A DNA stretch of 64,000 bases from Propionibacteriaceae bacterium (GCA_031285845.1 JAITVK010000013.1:1-64000); one strand, 5' to 3'. Shown: positions 15,417 to 24,992, counted from the first letter of the stretch. The notes: generated by a model not told the origin, from the sequence alone. Program-made: numbers and translations.

Positions 15417-15443
15417 CAGCGGAGGATACGAGATTCGAACTCG
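15417..15443. repeat. right attachment site core
   Basis: A 27-bp block identical to 2269-2295. It covers the 3' acceptor strand and T-arm of tRNA-Ser plus 3 bases beyond the discriminator. Integration here leaves the tRNA intact. Confidence 0.88.
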
Positions 15444-15504
15444 TGAGGGCGTGAACCCAACCCGCTTTCCAAGCGAGCGCCATAGGCCTCTAGGCGAATC
15501 CTCC
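15420..15504 (-). tRNA. tRNA-Ser (GGA)
   Basis: Read on the minus strand, the acceptor stem GGAGGAT pairs with ATCCTCC, the discriminator is G as in tRNA-Ser, and the T-loop is GTTCGAATC. The anticodon loop is TTGGAAA (anticodon GGA at 15468-15470). A long variable arm gives 85 nt, as expected for a class II tRNA. CCA is not encoded. It is the integration target of the adjacent element. Confidence 0.95.
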
Positions 15505-15844
15505 GCCGTCGATCTTAGCGAACTGTGAGGCCATGATGCGAACTCACCGACACGACTGTGCGCTCAGCCCCGGCTCGGGCGCGGGGCCTCGCATCCAGCC
15601 TCGACGCAGACGCTCGGGCTCTGACCGCTCCCATCTTGGGGCGGCTGTCCGCGCCCACCGTCGAAGGCGCCACCTTCGCGCCGATGCCGCGTGGCGCGCC
15701 GGACCTCGCGGCCACCCCCGCACACAAAGATCTTGGGACGCGCATCCCAGAGGCCGCTTCGACGACACCGCGGCCGCCCCGCAGGCGAAGGATCGTGGTC
15801 GTCATCCCAACCGTCGATGGTTGGTCCGACCTGAGCGGACCGAC
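15505..15844. other. GC-rich stretch without a supportable gene
   Basis: Long frames are open on both strands because of base composition. None has a ribosome site or a recognisable product. Confidence 0.4.
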
Positions 15845-16009
15845 CTAGACCTGGATGATCGTCTCGAACCATCCGACGACGGGGAAGACCGCGATGGCGT
15901 AGTCGTTCGACTGCGTGCCGAACCAGGCCGCGCAGCCGCCGACAATGAGAGTCGCCGCGAGGAGCGCTCGTGCGATGATTCGAGATGGGTGCCCATTGAT
16001 AGTAAGCAT
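15845..16009 (-). CDS. small membrane protein
   Basis: An ATG at 16009 with AAGGA upstream gives 54 residues: a basic N-terminus (NGHPSRIIAR), one hydrophobic helix (ALLAATLIVGGCAAWF) and a second short hydrophobic stretch (YAIAVFPVVGWFETII). The family is unknown. A single cysteine near the helix end is not a proper lipobox. It is divergent from the sialate esterase gene. Confidence 0.45.
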   Translation of the reverse strand: MLTINGHPSRIIARALLAATLIVGGCAAWFGTQSNDYAIAVFPVVGWFETIIQV

Positions 16010-16307
16010 GGGGATGACATCCTTCCTTGGCTGGTTCGGCCTGTTGGGTTGGCTGGTTCCGAGACTCGTGCGCCCCGGCGCCAATCCGCTCTTGGTGATC
16101 CTTACCCCACCAGGCGGTTTGTCAGAATTCACTAAGCGAACCGACAAGTCGCGACACGTCACCGACGTGATCGGTCGCGGGATGAGCAAGCCGACGACTC
16201 GCCCCACCACAGCGGATCGGCCACAAGTTTCGCGGACATTCGCCGCTGAGCCAGGTCTCGGCCAGGAGTACGACCTGCGGCCACGGACGGTGTGTCAGAA
16301 TGACTCC

Positions 16308-17906
16308 ATGACACTGAGATTGTCTCCGCTTTTCACCGATGACGCCGTTCTGGCCCGCGATCGCCCGCTCGACATCTGGGGCAGCGCGGCCCCCGGAACA
16401 CCGGTGACGCTCACCTTGATTCCCGCCGACGCCGACGAGGTCGCCACCAACCCCGCGCCTGTCGGAGCCACAACCGTCACCGACGACGATGGCGCCTGGT
16501 CGGTGACTGTTCCCGCCACGCCGACAGGCGGTTCGTACACCCTGATCGCAGCGACACCCGACCAGCGCGTCATCTGCCGCGGCCTGATCTTCGGCGACCT
16601 GTGGCTGACGGCTGGCCAATCCAATATGGAACTGCCGATGAGCTGGGTGAAGAACATGGTCCCTTGGCAGTACGCCCAGGCCGATCAGCCGCTGATTCGG
16701 CTGTTCAACGTGCCATGCGGCTTCGACTTTTCCACCCCGCATCCGACACTGACGGGCGGGCGCTGGATCATCGCCACCCCCGAGACGATCGGCCAATTCA
16801 CCGCCGCTGGCTACTTTTTCGCTCAGCGCGTTCTCACCCAAACTGGTGTTCCGATCGGCCTGGTCGCCGTGGCGGTCGGCGGGACGCCCGTACGATCATG
16901 GACTCCAGAACAAGCGCTGACACCGTGGCCCGACGAGGCCGCCCGACTGCATGATCTGGCGCGTCCCGGAGCCGTCGAGGCGATCGAAGCCGAGAACGCC
17001 GAGCTCACCGAATCGTACGCCACGATGCGTGACGCCCAAGACGAGGGGCTGACCGTAGGCTGGGCCGACCCTGACTTCGATGACTCCGACTGGCCGATCC
17101 ATGACCTAGGCGCGACATGGGAAGACACTTCGTCAGGAGCAGTATGGCTGCGTACGACCATCGAAGTGCCGGAGGCCGCCGCTGGGCCAGCCACGCTGTA
17201 TTTTGGCGCAGTCGTCGACGCGGCGGAGGTCTGGGTCGACGGGCGGTTGGTCGGGCGCGCCGAGCACCGCTACGTCCACCCGCAGTACGACATCGCCCTG
17301 CCTTCCGGCCGGGTCGTCATCGCGATCCGAATCCTGATCAACTCAGGCCAAGGCGAGGTCACCCCCGGCAAACTACGCCTACTGCACACCGCGGCGCGCG
17401 ACTGGAATCTATCGGCCGAGACCTGGCGGTTCAAACGCGGTCTGACCTGCGCCGATGCGCCACCCACGACCACGTTGATCTATGAACCGGCCGGGCTGTT
17501 CAACGCCATGGTCGTACCGCTGTCGAAACTACGACCCACCGGGATGCTGTGGTATCAAGGGGAGTCGGACGCTGACCGAGCCCACGAATACCATGGCCGT
17601 TTCGCCGCCATGGTTCAGTCGTGGCGTGAGTTCTGGCCCGAACTGCCCGTGATCTTCACCCAACTGGCCCACTGGGCTCCGACCCCCACCGCCCGTGACA
17701 TGTGGGCCGCGATCCGCGCGGCCCAAGCCGCCTGCCTGGACATCCCCCGCACAGCCATGGTCACCGCCGAAGACATCGGCGATGCGAACGACCTGCATCC
17801 CATGAACAAACTCATGTTGGGTGATCGCTTGGCCTGGGCCGCGCTGACCACGGTCTACGGGCAGGATCTGGGCTTCAGCCCGTACGTCATCCGATCCGCC
17901 GAGTGA
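16308..17906 (+). CDS. sialate O-acetylesterase
   Basis: The enzyme removes O-acetyl esters from sialic acids or related sugars. The SGNH-type SASA domain is split, as usual in this family: the block with the nucleophile (LTAGQSNMELPMSW, about residue 100), an inserted jelly-roll region (about 250-360, WVDGRLVG), then WYQGESDA and the late Asp-His (DLHPMN). The length of 532 residues is normal. The ATG at 16308 is chosen because domain similarity begins just after it; the frame stays open to 15915 without support. No signal peptide is seen, so it may act on imported sugars. It lies near the GH1/GH5 sugar operon but on the opposite strand. Confidence 0.85.
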   Translation: MTLRLSPLFTDDAVLARDRPLDIWGSAAPGTPVTLTLIPADADEVATNPAPVGATTVTDDDGAWSVTVPATPTGGSYTLIAATPDQRVICRGLIFGDLWLTAGQSNMELPMSWVKNMVPWQYAQADQPLIRLFNVPCGFDFSTPHPTLTGGRWIIATPETIGQFTAAGYFFAQRVLTQTGVPIGLVAVAVGGTPVRSWTPEQALTPWPDEAARLHDLARPGAVEAIEAENAELTESYATMRDAQDEGLTVGWADPDFDDSDWPIHDLGATWEDTSSGAVWLRTTIEVPEAAAGPATLYFGAVVDAAEVWVDGRLVGRAEHRYVHPQYDIALPSGRVVIAIRILINSGQGEVTPGKLRLLHTAARDWNLSAETWRFKRGLTCADAPPTTTLIYEPAGLFNAMVVPLSKLRPTGMLWYQGESDADRAHEYHGRFAAMVQSWREFWPELPVIFTQLAHWAPTPTARDMWAAIRAAQAACLDIPRTAMVTAEDIGDANDLHPMNKLMLGDRLAWAALTTVYGQDLGFSPYVIRSAE

Positions 17907-17909
17907 ACA

Positions 17910-17928
17910 CTGAGCGGCACGCGCTCAG
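17910..17928 (+). terminator. hairpin after sialate esterase
   Basis: CTGAGCG/CGCTCAG with a GCACG loop begins 4 bp after the stop codon. There is no T-run, so it is only a possible terminator. Confidence 0.35.
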
Positions 17929-18029
17929 AAGAGCACGAAAGCGAGGATCGTGCGGGCAGATGACCGACCGCCGTGCCGCACCCGTGGAACATCTTCGCTC
18001 CACACTGCCGTCGGCGCCATGAGAATAAG

Positions 18030-18119
18030 CGGTCCTCCGCACACCCGGAAGAGCTCCCCGACCTTTGCTGCCTTCCGGCCCTGGAGGGGTTAAGGGAGGT
18101 ACCGCCGCACGGAGGACCG
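18030..18119 (-). ncRNA. ffs: signal recognition particle 4.5S RNA
   Basis: On the minus strand the conserved SRP Alu-less hairpin tip GGCCGGAAGGCAGCAA is present. It is flanked by pairing arms, and the terminal CGGTCCTCCG/CGGAGGACCG close a single hairpin of about 90 nt. This is the small bacterial SRP RNA that binds Ffh. The ends are set by the outermost pairing. Confidence 0.9.
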
Positions 18120-18245
18120 GGTCCAGTTTAGCTGATTGTCTCCAGATCCGCCGAACGCGACGACCAAGCCGACTGCCGGGAGGCCGCATGACCCAAACCT
18201 CATTCCGTCCGAGCTGCGGGGAGGCCGACCAGCCCAAAACTCCGA

Positions 18246-20276
18246 TCAGACCATCACGGCGGCCACAACTCCGAATGGCTCCAGGTCGATGACTTGGGGC
18301 AACCGATCACCGTCGAGACCAACCAGATGGTCAGCCCCGACGAAACGGGGGCGTACGGCCACAGGTTCCGCGCTCAGATTGACCAGCCAGGCCAGCCGGG
18401 TCTGTTCAGCGTCGAGTTCGGCGCACATCACCGATGGATCGTCGACCCGGATCGGACGACGAACCCCGGCTTTGACAGCCAGCGCGTCATAGATCCGCCA
18501 CGAATCCTCCGGATTGGCCTGACGACGACCAGCGGCGTAATACTCGATCGGATAAGTGCAGAGCACGGTGAGGCCTTGGCCGAGTCGATGTTCAAGCAGG
18601 AAGGGACGCCCGTGCTGATCGCGAGCCACCACCTGCGCGCCGTCGGGCGCGACCGGGATCATCATCTGCGCGTCGTCGGATCCGCCGACACCGAACCGCA
18701 GCACCTCCCCAGCCCGAATCGACCCGAAATCCTGCTCGAAGAGCGCCTCGACGACGGCGTCGTCCACATGATCCGACACGCCGTACCTTGTCAGCCGACG
18801 AATCCCGAAGGTGGAGTCAGTGTCAGGCCACCACAGGCCGCGTTGCGTGGAGTGCGCGCCGGTGAACGCGGAAGCGTAGATCACCGCTCCTGCCTCCGCT
18901 TGTGACACCAGCGCGTCCCAACTCGGGGCAGTCAGTTGCTTGACCGACGGCAGAATGTAGAGCCTCAGACCCTCGCTCACGCCGTCAGCCTCACGAACCA
19001 ACGCGGCTGGCAGATCGGCCTCCCGACTAGCGATGTACGCCTGACGTGCTGCCGCTTCGACCGCCAACCGATCCTCAGGCAACGTGAACGGATGGTCACC
19101 GTCGAGATACGACGACACGATGATCGCGGCGTCGGTGTCAGGTCGACAAAGCGTCCCGTGCTTCTCGACGATCGACGTGATCGTCGACGAGAACCGAGAC
19201 AGCTCCAGCGCCTGAGGTTTGGGCCGACCGGCCGCGTCGATGACGCCAAAATGCATCTCGTGGGGATGATGGTTATACGGCTCAGAATCGCGCAAAGAAT
19301 CAAAGTCGACGTTGTTCCACGCCAGCCAACCGGTCGCACCAGCCAGCAAGCTGGTGTGGAGCATCTGGCGATAGTACGCCGCGGCCATGTCTGATCCGAC
19401 GTAATCGCTGGTCACACCGAACTCTTCCAGAATGACCGGTTTGCCCCAATGATTGAGCTCGATCACAAAAGCGGCCGATAGGCTCTCGCGAACCTGATCG
19501 GTCTCCATCCGATAGACATGCGGACCAAGGAAATCCACCTGACCCGCTAAGTCACGGGCCCGAAACCCGTTTTCTCGACCGGTGGTCTCGATGCCCCACA
19601 CCCCATCACCGATCGAGACCGGCTGATGGGCCCCACCAGCGCGCAGAGCCGAAATCAACAGTTGGGCCCAACTGTCGACCAGCCGATGATCGATCGAATC
19701 AACTCCACGACGGACCGGGTCGATATAGATCGGCGCCTCGTTGGTGAGCAGCCAGGCCGCGATCGCCTCATGGTCGGCGAACCGGACGGCCACCTGGTTG
19801 ACGTACCACGCTTGACGAGCCACAAACCAGACGTCGGCGACCACGTCACGATCATCACGCCAGACCGGATCCCAGTTCTGACCGGACATGTGCCCGACGA
19901 TGAACGTCGGGATCGTCCGCAACCCCAGTCGGGCATGCCGATCGAGGAAATCCTCGAACCGCTCCATCACCGTCTCATCGAGACGATCGCAACTCGGCAT
20001 CGCGTCAGGCCAGAACAGGAAGCTGCGGGTCATCGTCAGGCCGAGGTCGCGCAGTTGCTCCAACTCGGCCTGAACCACCTCCGGGGCGTAGTCGCGCCAC
20101 ATCCTGGGCCCGCCGGCGCTCGACCAGTAATTGACCCCGATCCAGATCGGTGGCGCGACAGTGGAACGTACGCCCCGCCCGAGCGGAGAGCCCGCCGAAG
20201 CGGAACCTCCACCCTGCTCGACCAGGGAATTCATCGGATCTGACCCGATCCAGACCATCGGCCGCTTCACCGTCAC
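18246..20276 (-). CDS. GH5-like glycoside hydrolase
   Basis: A GTG at 20276 overlaps the GH1 stop by 4 bp (GTGA), so translation is probably coupled; it encodes 676 residues. The N-terminal ~400 residues form a TIM barrel of the cellulase/mannosidase type: WIGVNYWSSAGGPRMW at the start, acid/base candidate in WLLTNEAP, and nucleophile candidate in VILEEFGVT. The C-terminal part has a beta-rich, GH42/GATase-like look (LRLYILPSVKQLTAPSWD; LVNLSAEPVAVRP). There is no signal peptide, so it would act on imported oligosaccharides. It is the last gene of the sugar operon. Substrate unknown, perhaps beta-mannosides or beta-glucosides. Confidence 0.8.
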   Translation of the reverse strand: MTVKRPMVWIGSDPMNSLVEQGGGSASAGSPLGRGVRSTVAPPIWIGVNYWSSAGGPRMWRDYAPEVVQAELEQLRDLGLTMTRSFLFWPDAMPSCDRLDETVMERFEDFLDRHARLGLRTIPTFIVGHMSGQNWDPVWRDDRDVVADVWFVARQAWYVNQVAVRFADHEAIAAWLLTNEAPIYIDPVRRGVDSIDHRLVDSWAQLLISALRAGGAHQPVSIGDGVWGIETTGRENGFRARDLAGQVDFLGPHVYRMETDQVRESLSAAFVIELNHWGKPVILEEFGVTSDYVGSDMAAAYYRQMLHTSLLAGATGWLAWNNVDFDSLRDSEPYNHHPHEMHFGVIDAAGRPKPQALELSRFSSTITSIVEKHGTLCRPDTDAAIIVSSYLDGDHPFTLPEDRLAVEAAARQAYIASREADLPAALVREADGVSEGLRLYILPSVKQLTAPSWDALVSQAEAGAVIYASAFTGAHSTQRGLWWPDTDSTFGIRRLTRYGVSDHVDDAVVEALFEQDFGSIRAGEVLRFGVGGSDDAQMMIPVAPDGAQVVARDQHGRPFLLEHRLGQGLTVLCTYPIEYYAAGRRQANPEDSWRIYDALAVKAGVRRPIRVDDPSVMCAELDAEQTRLAWLVNLSAEPVAVRPRFVGADHLVGLDGDRLPQVIDLEPFGVVAAVMV

Positions 20277-21697
20277 TGCGCCGACCCCCGTGCGTCTTCC
20301 GAACGAACAGGTGTGGTGGACCCCGCGGCAGAGCGAATCACGTCGGCGTACCAACGACCTGAGTCTTTGACGACTCGACGCTGAGTGTCGAAGTCGACGT
20401 GGATCAGACCGAATCGGGGAGCGTACCCTTTGGCCCACTCGAAATTGTCGAGCAGCGACCAGTAGAAGTAGCCCTGAACTGGCGCGCCTGCCTCGATCGC
20501 CTGTTTGACCGCCTCGAGGTGACGGTCAATGTAATTGATCCGCGCCTGATCACGAACCACGTCGTCAGAGTCGACGACGTCGGGGTTGGCCATACCATTC
20601 TCGGTGACGACCAAAGGGACACCCTGATAGCGGTCAGCTAGCTCCAGCAACAGATCGCGCAGCCCGGCCGGGTCGATGTCCCATCCCATCTGGGTCAACG
20701 GCGGAACAGGCTCATGGATGACGACGTCGCCACAACCGACCCACGGCGTGAAAGCTGAGGTCCCATGGCCGCCGCTGGTGCTGACTGTCGAACCAGCACG
20801 CCTGGCGGACACCGTCATCGAGTAGTAATAGTTGACGCCGATGAAATCCAGCCCGCGACCAGCCGGGGCGAAGTCACCATCCTCGATCAGCGAGTTCAGG
20901 TCGATGACTGGCGCGACCAGCTCAATGATCGCCGGATCGTAGCCGCCATCGAGCATCGGGCCGTTGAAGACCTCGTTGCCCATCAGACGAATCGTTTGAG
21001 CGGCCGCCAGATCCGCTGGATCGCCCGGGTCGCCGGGATGGACCTGCCGCAGGTTGAGCGCGGCGCCGATTCGTACTTGCGGAATCTTCGCCCGTAGCGC
21101 GGCCTGCGCCAAAGTGTGACCGACGTTGAGGTGATGCATCGCCCGGATGGCGTCGCCCGGATCGTGACGTCCTGGCGCGTGAACCCCAGAGGCGTACCCA
21201 AGGAAAGCCGAACACCACGGCTCGTTCAACGTCATCCATGTGTCCACGTCAGTGAACTCGGCGGCGATGGCCTCGGCATAGCTCCCGAACGCCTCAGCGG
21301 TCGAGCGAGCCGCCCACCCGCCCTGGTCCTCCAGCTCTTGGGGAAGATCCCAGTGATACAAGGTCGGGTACGGCGTGATACCGCGCGCGCGCAATCCATC
21401 GGCCAGGCGGCGGTAGAACCCCACCCCGACCGAATTCAGCTCCCCCGTTCCATGCGGCTGGACCCGCGACCATGAGATCGAGAAGCGGTAGCTCTGAAGT
21501 CCCAACTCGGCCATCAGGTCGAGGTCTTCTTCCAGGCGATGGTAATGATCGCAGGCGATGTCGCCGGTCGCGCCCTGGGCCGTACGCCCCGGAGTGTGGG
21601 AGTAAGTGTCCCAGATGGAGGCGGTGCGCCCGTCCTCGGCCACCGCGCCTTCGATCTGGTACGCCGCAGTGGCAGCGCCCCATGTGAAACCCGTCAT
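20273..21697 (-). CDS. GH1 beta-glucosidase
   Basis: The 474-residue protein starts MTGFTWGAATAAYQIEGA, typical of GH1. The acid/base Glu lies in TLNEP (WMTLNEPWC) and the nucleophile in VTENG (LVVTENGMA); the aglycone loop NFEWAKGY is also present. It hydrolyses beta-linked di- or oligosaccharides, or their aryl glucosides, in the cytoplasm. It starts 32 bp after the permease gene and overlaps the following GH5-like gene. The operon context points to cellobiose-like or other beta-glucoside uptake products as substrate. Confidence 0.93.
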   Translation of the reverse strand: MTGFTWGAATAAYQIEGAVAEDGRTASIWDTYSHTPGRTAQGATGDIACDHYHRLEEDLDLMAELGLQSYRFSISWSRVQPHGTGELNSVGVGFYRRLADGLRARGITPYPTLYHWDLPQELEDQGGWAARSTAEAFGSYAEAIAAEFTDVDTWMTLNEPWCSAFLGYASGVHAPGRHDPGDAIRAMHHLNVGHTLAQAALRAKIPQVRIGAALNLRQVHPGDPGDPADLAAAQTIRLMGNEVFNGPMLDGGYDPAIIELVAPVIDLNSLIEDGDFAPAGRGLDFIGVNYYYSMTVSARRAGSTVSTSGGHGTSAFTPWVGCGDVVIHEPVPPLTQMGWDIDPAGLRDLLLELADRYQGVPLVVTENGMANPDVVDSDDVVRDQARINYIDRHLEAVKQAIEAGAPVQGYFYWSLLDNFEWAKGYAPRFGLIHVDFDTQRRVVKDSGRWYADVIRSAAGSTTPVRSEDARGSAQ

Positions 21698-21729
21698 TGT
21701 GTCAGCGTCCTCTCATTATTTATCAGATA

Positions 21730-22569
21730 TCATTTCACTGCCCCCGAAGTCAACCCTGCGACGAAGCTCTTCTGCAACGCCAAGAACGCCACGACAATCG
21801 GAACGCTGACCAGCAGCGACGCCGCCATCACCTGGTTCCAGTAGACGTTGGTCATCGTCGAATACTGGCGCAGCCCCACCGACAAAGTACGGTTGTCCTG
21901 CGTGGTCATCACCGACGCGAACAACACCTCGCTCCACGCGGTCATGAAAGCGTAAATCGCCACCGCCACGACACCGGGACGAGCCGTCGGCAACAGCACC
22001 CGAAACAGCGTCCCCATCGGCCCACAACCATCGACCTTGGCGGCCTGATCGAGTTCGGTCGGAATCCCGTCGAAATAGCCCGACAACATCCAGATCGAGA
22101 AGGGCAGCGAGAACGTCAGGTATGTCAGCACCAGGCCACCCGGGGTCCCCACCAGTGTGATCCCGAACATGCGATCGATGTTGACGAAAATGATGAACAG
22201 CGGCAGCAGAAACAACACCCCCGGAAACATCTGCGTCGACAGAACCACCGTGCGGAACCCCTCGCGACCACGGAAACGCCAGCGCGAGATGGCGTACGCC
22301 GCGAAGATCGCGATCACGACCGACGCCACCGTGGCACAACTGGCGACAATCAGACTGTTCTTGAAATAGCTGGCCAGCGGAACCGTCTTCCACATGTCGA
22401 CGAACGGTTGGAAGGTGATCCGGGAAGGCCACCAAGAGAAGCTGGATTGAACGTCAGCCAACGGTTTGATGGCCGTGGTCACCATCGCGTAGAGCGGAAT
22501 GGCCACGAACAACCCCAAAACAGTCAGAGCGACCACCCGCAGGATCTTCATCCCTCTCGTGTCACGCAT
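21730..22569 (-). CDS. sugar ABC transporter permease (MalG-type)
   Basis: The 279-residue inner-membrane protein has about six helices and the EAA loop typical of CUT1 permeases (ELDQAAKVDGCGPMGTLFRV). It partners with the permease encoded upstream, whose stop overlaps this start by 8 bp. With the binding protein it forms an oligosaccharide importer. Confidence 0.92.
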   Translation of the reverse strand: MRDTRGMKILRVVALTVLGLFVAIPLYAMVTTAIKPLADVQSSFSWWPSRITFQPFVDMWKTVPLASYFKNSLIVASCATVASVVIAIFAAYAISRWRFRGREGFRTVVLSTQMFPGVLFLLPLFIIFVNIDRMFGITLVGTPGGLVLTYLTFSLPFSIWMLSGYFDGIPTELDQAAKVDGCGPMGTLFRVLLPTARPGVVAVAIYAFMTAWSEVLFASVMTTQDNRTLSVGLRQYSTMTNVYWNQVMAASLLVSVPIVVAFLALQKSFVAGLTSGAVK

Positions 22570-23503
22570 GGCGATTCTCCTTCGGAGACGTCGCCCGCAT
22601 GTAGATCAGCGAAGCGGCGAGCAACACCAACAACAACGTCACACTCATCGCCGAACCCAATCCGAAATCCCAAGTCAGGAACGAGGCGTTGTAGATGTGG
22701 AACGATATGAGATCCCCACTGGCGGGCTGGCCGTCACCGAACAGGACAAACGGTGTGTTGAAATCGTTGAACACCCACAAGCTCATGACCAGCAGCAGCA
22801 CACGGTTGACGGGCGCCAGCATCGGCAACGTGATCCGACGCCACTGTTGCCACGACGAGGCTCCGTCGATCGCGGCGGCCTCATAGACGTCGGCCGGGAT
22901 CGACTGCAACCCGGCCATCAGCATCAAGAATGCGAACGGCCAGTTGCGCCACACCGCCACGATCACCAGCGACAGGAACGCGTTGTCGCCGATCAGCCAG
23001 AACGGGCGGTCCCCCATCAGGCCCAGTTGGTCGACCAACACATGGTTGACCAGGCCAGAATCACGTTGAAGCATGAAGTTCCACGTGATCACTCCGGCAT
23101 ACATCGGCAGGGCGTACGGGACAAGGAACAGCGTGCGCCACAGCGCTCGTCCGCGGAACGGACGTTGCAGCACTGTGGCCGCCACCATGCCGAAAGTCCA
23201 CGCCAACGTGACGACGCAGACGGTGTAGGCCAGACTCAAACCGAAGGAATGCAACACTCCCTGGCCGATCGGGGTGGAGATGTTGAGCGCGGTGATGAAA
23301 TTGGCCAACCCGGCGAACGGCGCGCTCGACCAGTCCCGGATATGATATCTCGTCAGGTTAAGCAAACTGATGACGAAGCCGGTCACCATCGGGATGACAT
23401 GGATGACCAACTCCATGATCGCCGCCGGCGCGATGATGACATAAGGAACCCACCAGCCGCGCGGACGCGGTCGGCGTTGAGCAGTGATGCGCTGCGCTGA
23501 CAT
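22562..23503 (-). CDS. sugar ABC transporter permease (MalF/UgpA-type)
   Basis: The ATG at 23503 has GGAGGAGG 5-6 bp upstream and is preferred over an upstream start in the same frame. The 313-residue protein has six predicted helices and the EAA loop (VYEAAAIDGASSWQQWRRI). It forms the translocation pore with the second permease. No ATP-binding subunit gene is in the operon; CUT1 importers in Gram-positives often share a distant MsmK-like ATPase. Confidence 0.92.
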   Translation of the reverse strand: MSAQRITAQRRPRPRGWWVPYVIIAPAAIMELVIHVIPMVTGFVISLLNLTRYHIRDWSSAPFAGLANFITALNISTPIGQGVLHSFGLSLAYTVCVVTLAWTFGMVAATVLQRPFRGRALWRTLFLVPYALPMYAGVITWNFMLQRDSGLVNHVLVDQLGLMGDRPFWLIGDNAFLSLVIVAVWRNWPFAFLMLMAGLQSIPADVYEAAAIDGASSWQQWRRITLPMLAPVNRVLLLVMSLWVFNDFNTPFVLFGDGQPASGDLISFHIYNASFLTWDFGLGSAMSVTLLLVLLAASLIYMRATSPKENRHA

Positions 23504-23558
23504 GATGACCTCCTCCACGGTGTGCGGCGCCTCGGAATCAAGGCGCCGCACCAGTGGT

Positions 23559-24881
23559 TCAGTGAATGGTTCCCTCGGCTGTCGTCAACGCCTCCATGAC
23601 GTCATCCTTCGTGACCGTCGATCCGGTGGCGACGGACGCGAACATCTGGTTCATCGCCTTGCCCACGGCCTGCTCGAACTGATCCTCGCCCGGAACGAGC
23701 GGCAGTGGCGCGGCCTTCGTCCGATAGATGTCCAAGAAGGTGGCGGACTCTTCCTTGTCCGTGGTGAACGTCGCCTCACCGTCGACCAACACAGGCAGTG
23801 ACGCGAAGGGCTTGTCCAACTGAGCCTGAATGTCAGAACTAGTCATCCAGTTGACGAATTGCAGCGCCTGGTCCTTGTGCTTGGTGTTGGCGAACACTGC
23901 GAGGTTGATTCCCGCGACATGGCTGCCGACGTCCGACTTGGCGCCTTCGGGCGCGGGCAGGGGCACGACGCCCCAGGAACCGGCGGCCATGCCGTTGGCC
24001 ACGAAAGTGGCGTCGGCGTTCGACTGCTGGATCGTCATCGCCGCCTGGCCTTTGGCGAATTGCGGCATCGCCTTGGACGCGGAGTCGAGTTGACTGTCAG
24101 AAGGATTGACCACTTTGGCCGTCTGCATCAAGTCGAGATAGCGCATGATTCCGTCAGCGACCCCGTCTTGAGCCAAAGTTGGCTTGCCCGAGGCGGTGTC
24201 GAACAGCTCCACGCCATTCTGCTGCGAAGTGATGAACGTCAGGTGGGCGTTCTCCCGGTACGATCCAGCGGCGATCGTCATCCCATAGACGCCTTTGCTG
24301 GTGTCAGTCAGAGCCTTGGCGTCAGCCACCATGTCTTCCCAGGTCGTCGGCGGCGTCAAGCCGGCGTCGGCGAACATCTGCTTGTTGTAGTAGAGCCCGT
24401 ACGCCAGGCCGTACAACGGAACCGACCCTGGATCTGTGCCGGGGGCGCCGCCGACTTTGAGCGCCGCGTCGACGAATTTGTCGGCTCCGCCGATGGCCTC
24501 CATCTCGGCGTCACCGAAAGGCAAGAAAGCCCCAGTGGCTTGCAGCGACACGCCCCAGGTGTTCCCGATGTTGACCACATCCGGACCTTGGCCCGAGGCG
24601 ACTGCGGTCTGAATCCTTGTCTGAAGGTCAGTCCAACCGATGACCTCCAAATTCACGGTGATTCCGGCCTTCTTCGTGAAAGCTTCGAGCACTGGCCCAA
24701 GCACTTCTTTGTCATTGTCGATACTGGTGCCCTGCTGACTCGCCCAGTACGTCAGTGTCACATTCGACGAATCGCCAGAGGATCCTCCGGACGAGTCTTT
24801 GGGGTCCGAGGCACACCCGGACACACTCATCGCCACGCAAAGGGCCAGCCCTGTCGCCGCCACCGCGCGATTGATACGCAT
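23559..24881 (-). CDS. sugar-binding lipoprotein of ABC importer
   Basis: An ATG at 24881 with GGAGG 6 bp upstream gives 440 residues. The signal peptide ends in the lipobox VSGC, so the mature protein is anchored at the outer face of the membrane. The SBP_bac_1 fold features are present (TYWASQQGT, GQGPDVVNIGNTWG, YNKQMFADAGL, TTWEDMVADAKAL). It is the first gene of the operon and delivers an oligosaccharide to the permeases. Two LacI-type operators lie just upstream. Confidence 0.92.
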   Translation of the reverse strand: MRINRAVAATGLALCVAMSVSGCASDPKDSSGGSSGDSSNVTLTYWASQQGTSIDNDKEVLGPVLEAFTKKAGITVNLEVIGWTDLQTRIQTAVASGQGPDVVNIGNTWGVSLQATGAFLPFGDAEMEAIGGADKFVDAALKVGGAPGTDPGSVPLYGLAYGLYYNKQMFADAGLTPPTTWEDMVADAKALTDTSKGVYGMTIAAGSYRENAHLTFITSQQNGVELFDTASGKPTLAQDGVADGIMRYLDLMQTAKVVNPSDSQLDSASKAMPQFAKGQAAMTIQQSNADATFVANGMAAGSWGVVPLPAPEGAKSDVGSHVAGINLAVFANTKHKDQALQFVNWMTSSDIQAQLDKPFASLPVLVDGEATFTTDKEESATFLDIYRTKAAPLPLVPGEDQFEQAVGKAMNQMFASVATGSTVTKDDVMEALTTAEGTIH

Positions 24882-24913
24882 ATGGACCTCCTTGGTCTCA
24901 TCACCTATTGCCA

Positions 24914-24958
24914 TGAAACGGTTCAGCAACACTGCCATGTCGAACCTGAACCGGTTCT
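24914..24958. promoter_or_regulatory. two LacI-type operators upstream of the sugar operon
   Basis: TGAAACGGTTCA (24914-24925) and TGAACCGGTTCT (24947-24958, perfect core GAACCGGTTC) are related palindromes with the central CG of LacI-family operators, centred 33 bp apart. They lie between the LacI gene's stop and the binding-protein start. Repression by the adjacent LacI protein until sugar is present is the simple reading. Confidence 0.6.
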
Positions 24959-24992
24959 GTTTCGGCTAACGTACCAACCGATCACCAAATAG

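Larger units (their letters stand above)
2269..15443. mobile_element. integrative mobilizable element in tRNA-Ser(GGA)
   Basis: The element is bounded by a 27-bp perfect direct repeat (2269-2295 and 15417-15443). The right copy is the 3' end of an intact tRNA-Ser gene. Inside are a tyrosine integrase next to the left end, AlbA_2 proteins, a HEPN-STAND NTPase, a MobF relaxase, a DUF2637 protein and small HTH proteins. Both ends carry clusters of ACGTACGC-type sites. There are no VirB4-, VirD4/TraG- or FtsK-like genes, so it looks mobilizable rather than self-transmissible. The tRNA is regenerated at the right end, while the integrase is at the far end. Confidence 0.88.

Noticed and set aside
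2269..15443. Prophage
   Set aside because: No capsid, terminase, tail or lysis genes; the relaxase and DUF2637 point to a mobilizable element.
2269..15443. Self-transmissible ICE or AICE
   Set aside because: No VirB4, coupling protein, FtsK/TraB or replication initiator gene was found in the interval.
15533..16135. Plus-strand 200-codon frame after tRNA-Ser
   Set aside because: Arg/His/Pro-rich low-complexity translation typical of out-of-frame GC-rich DNA; no start signal.
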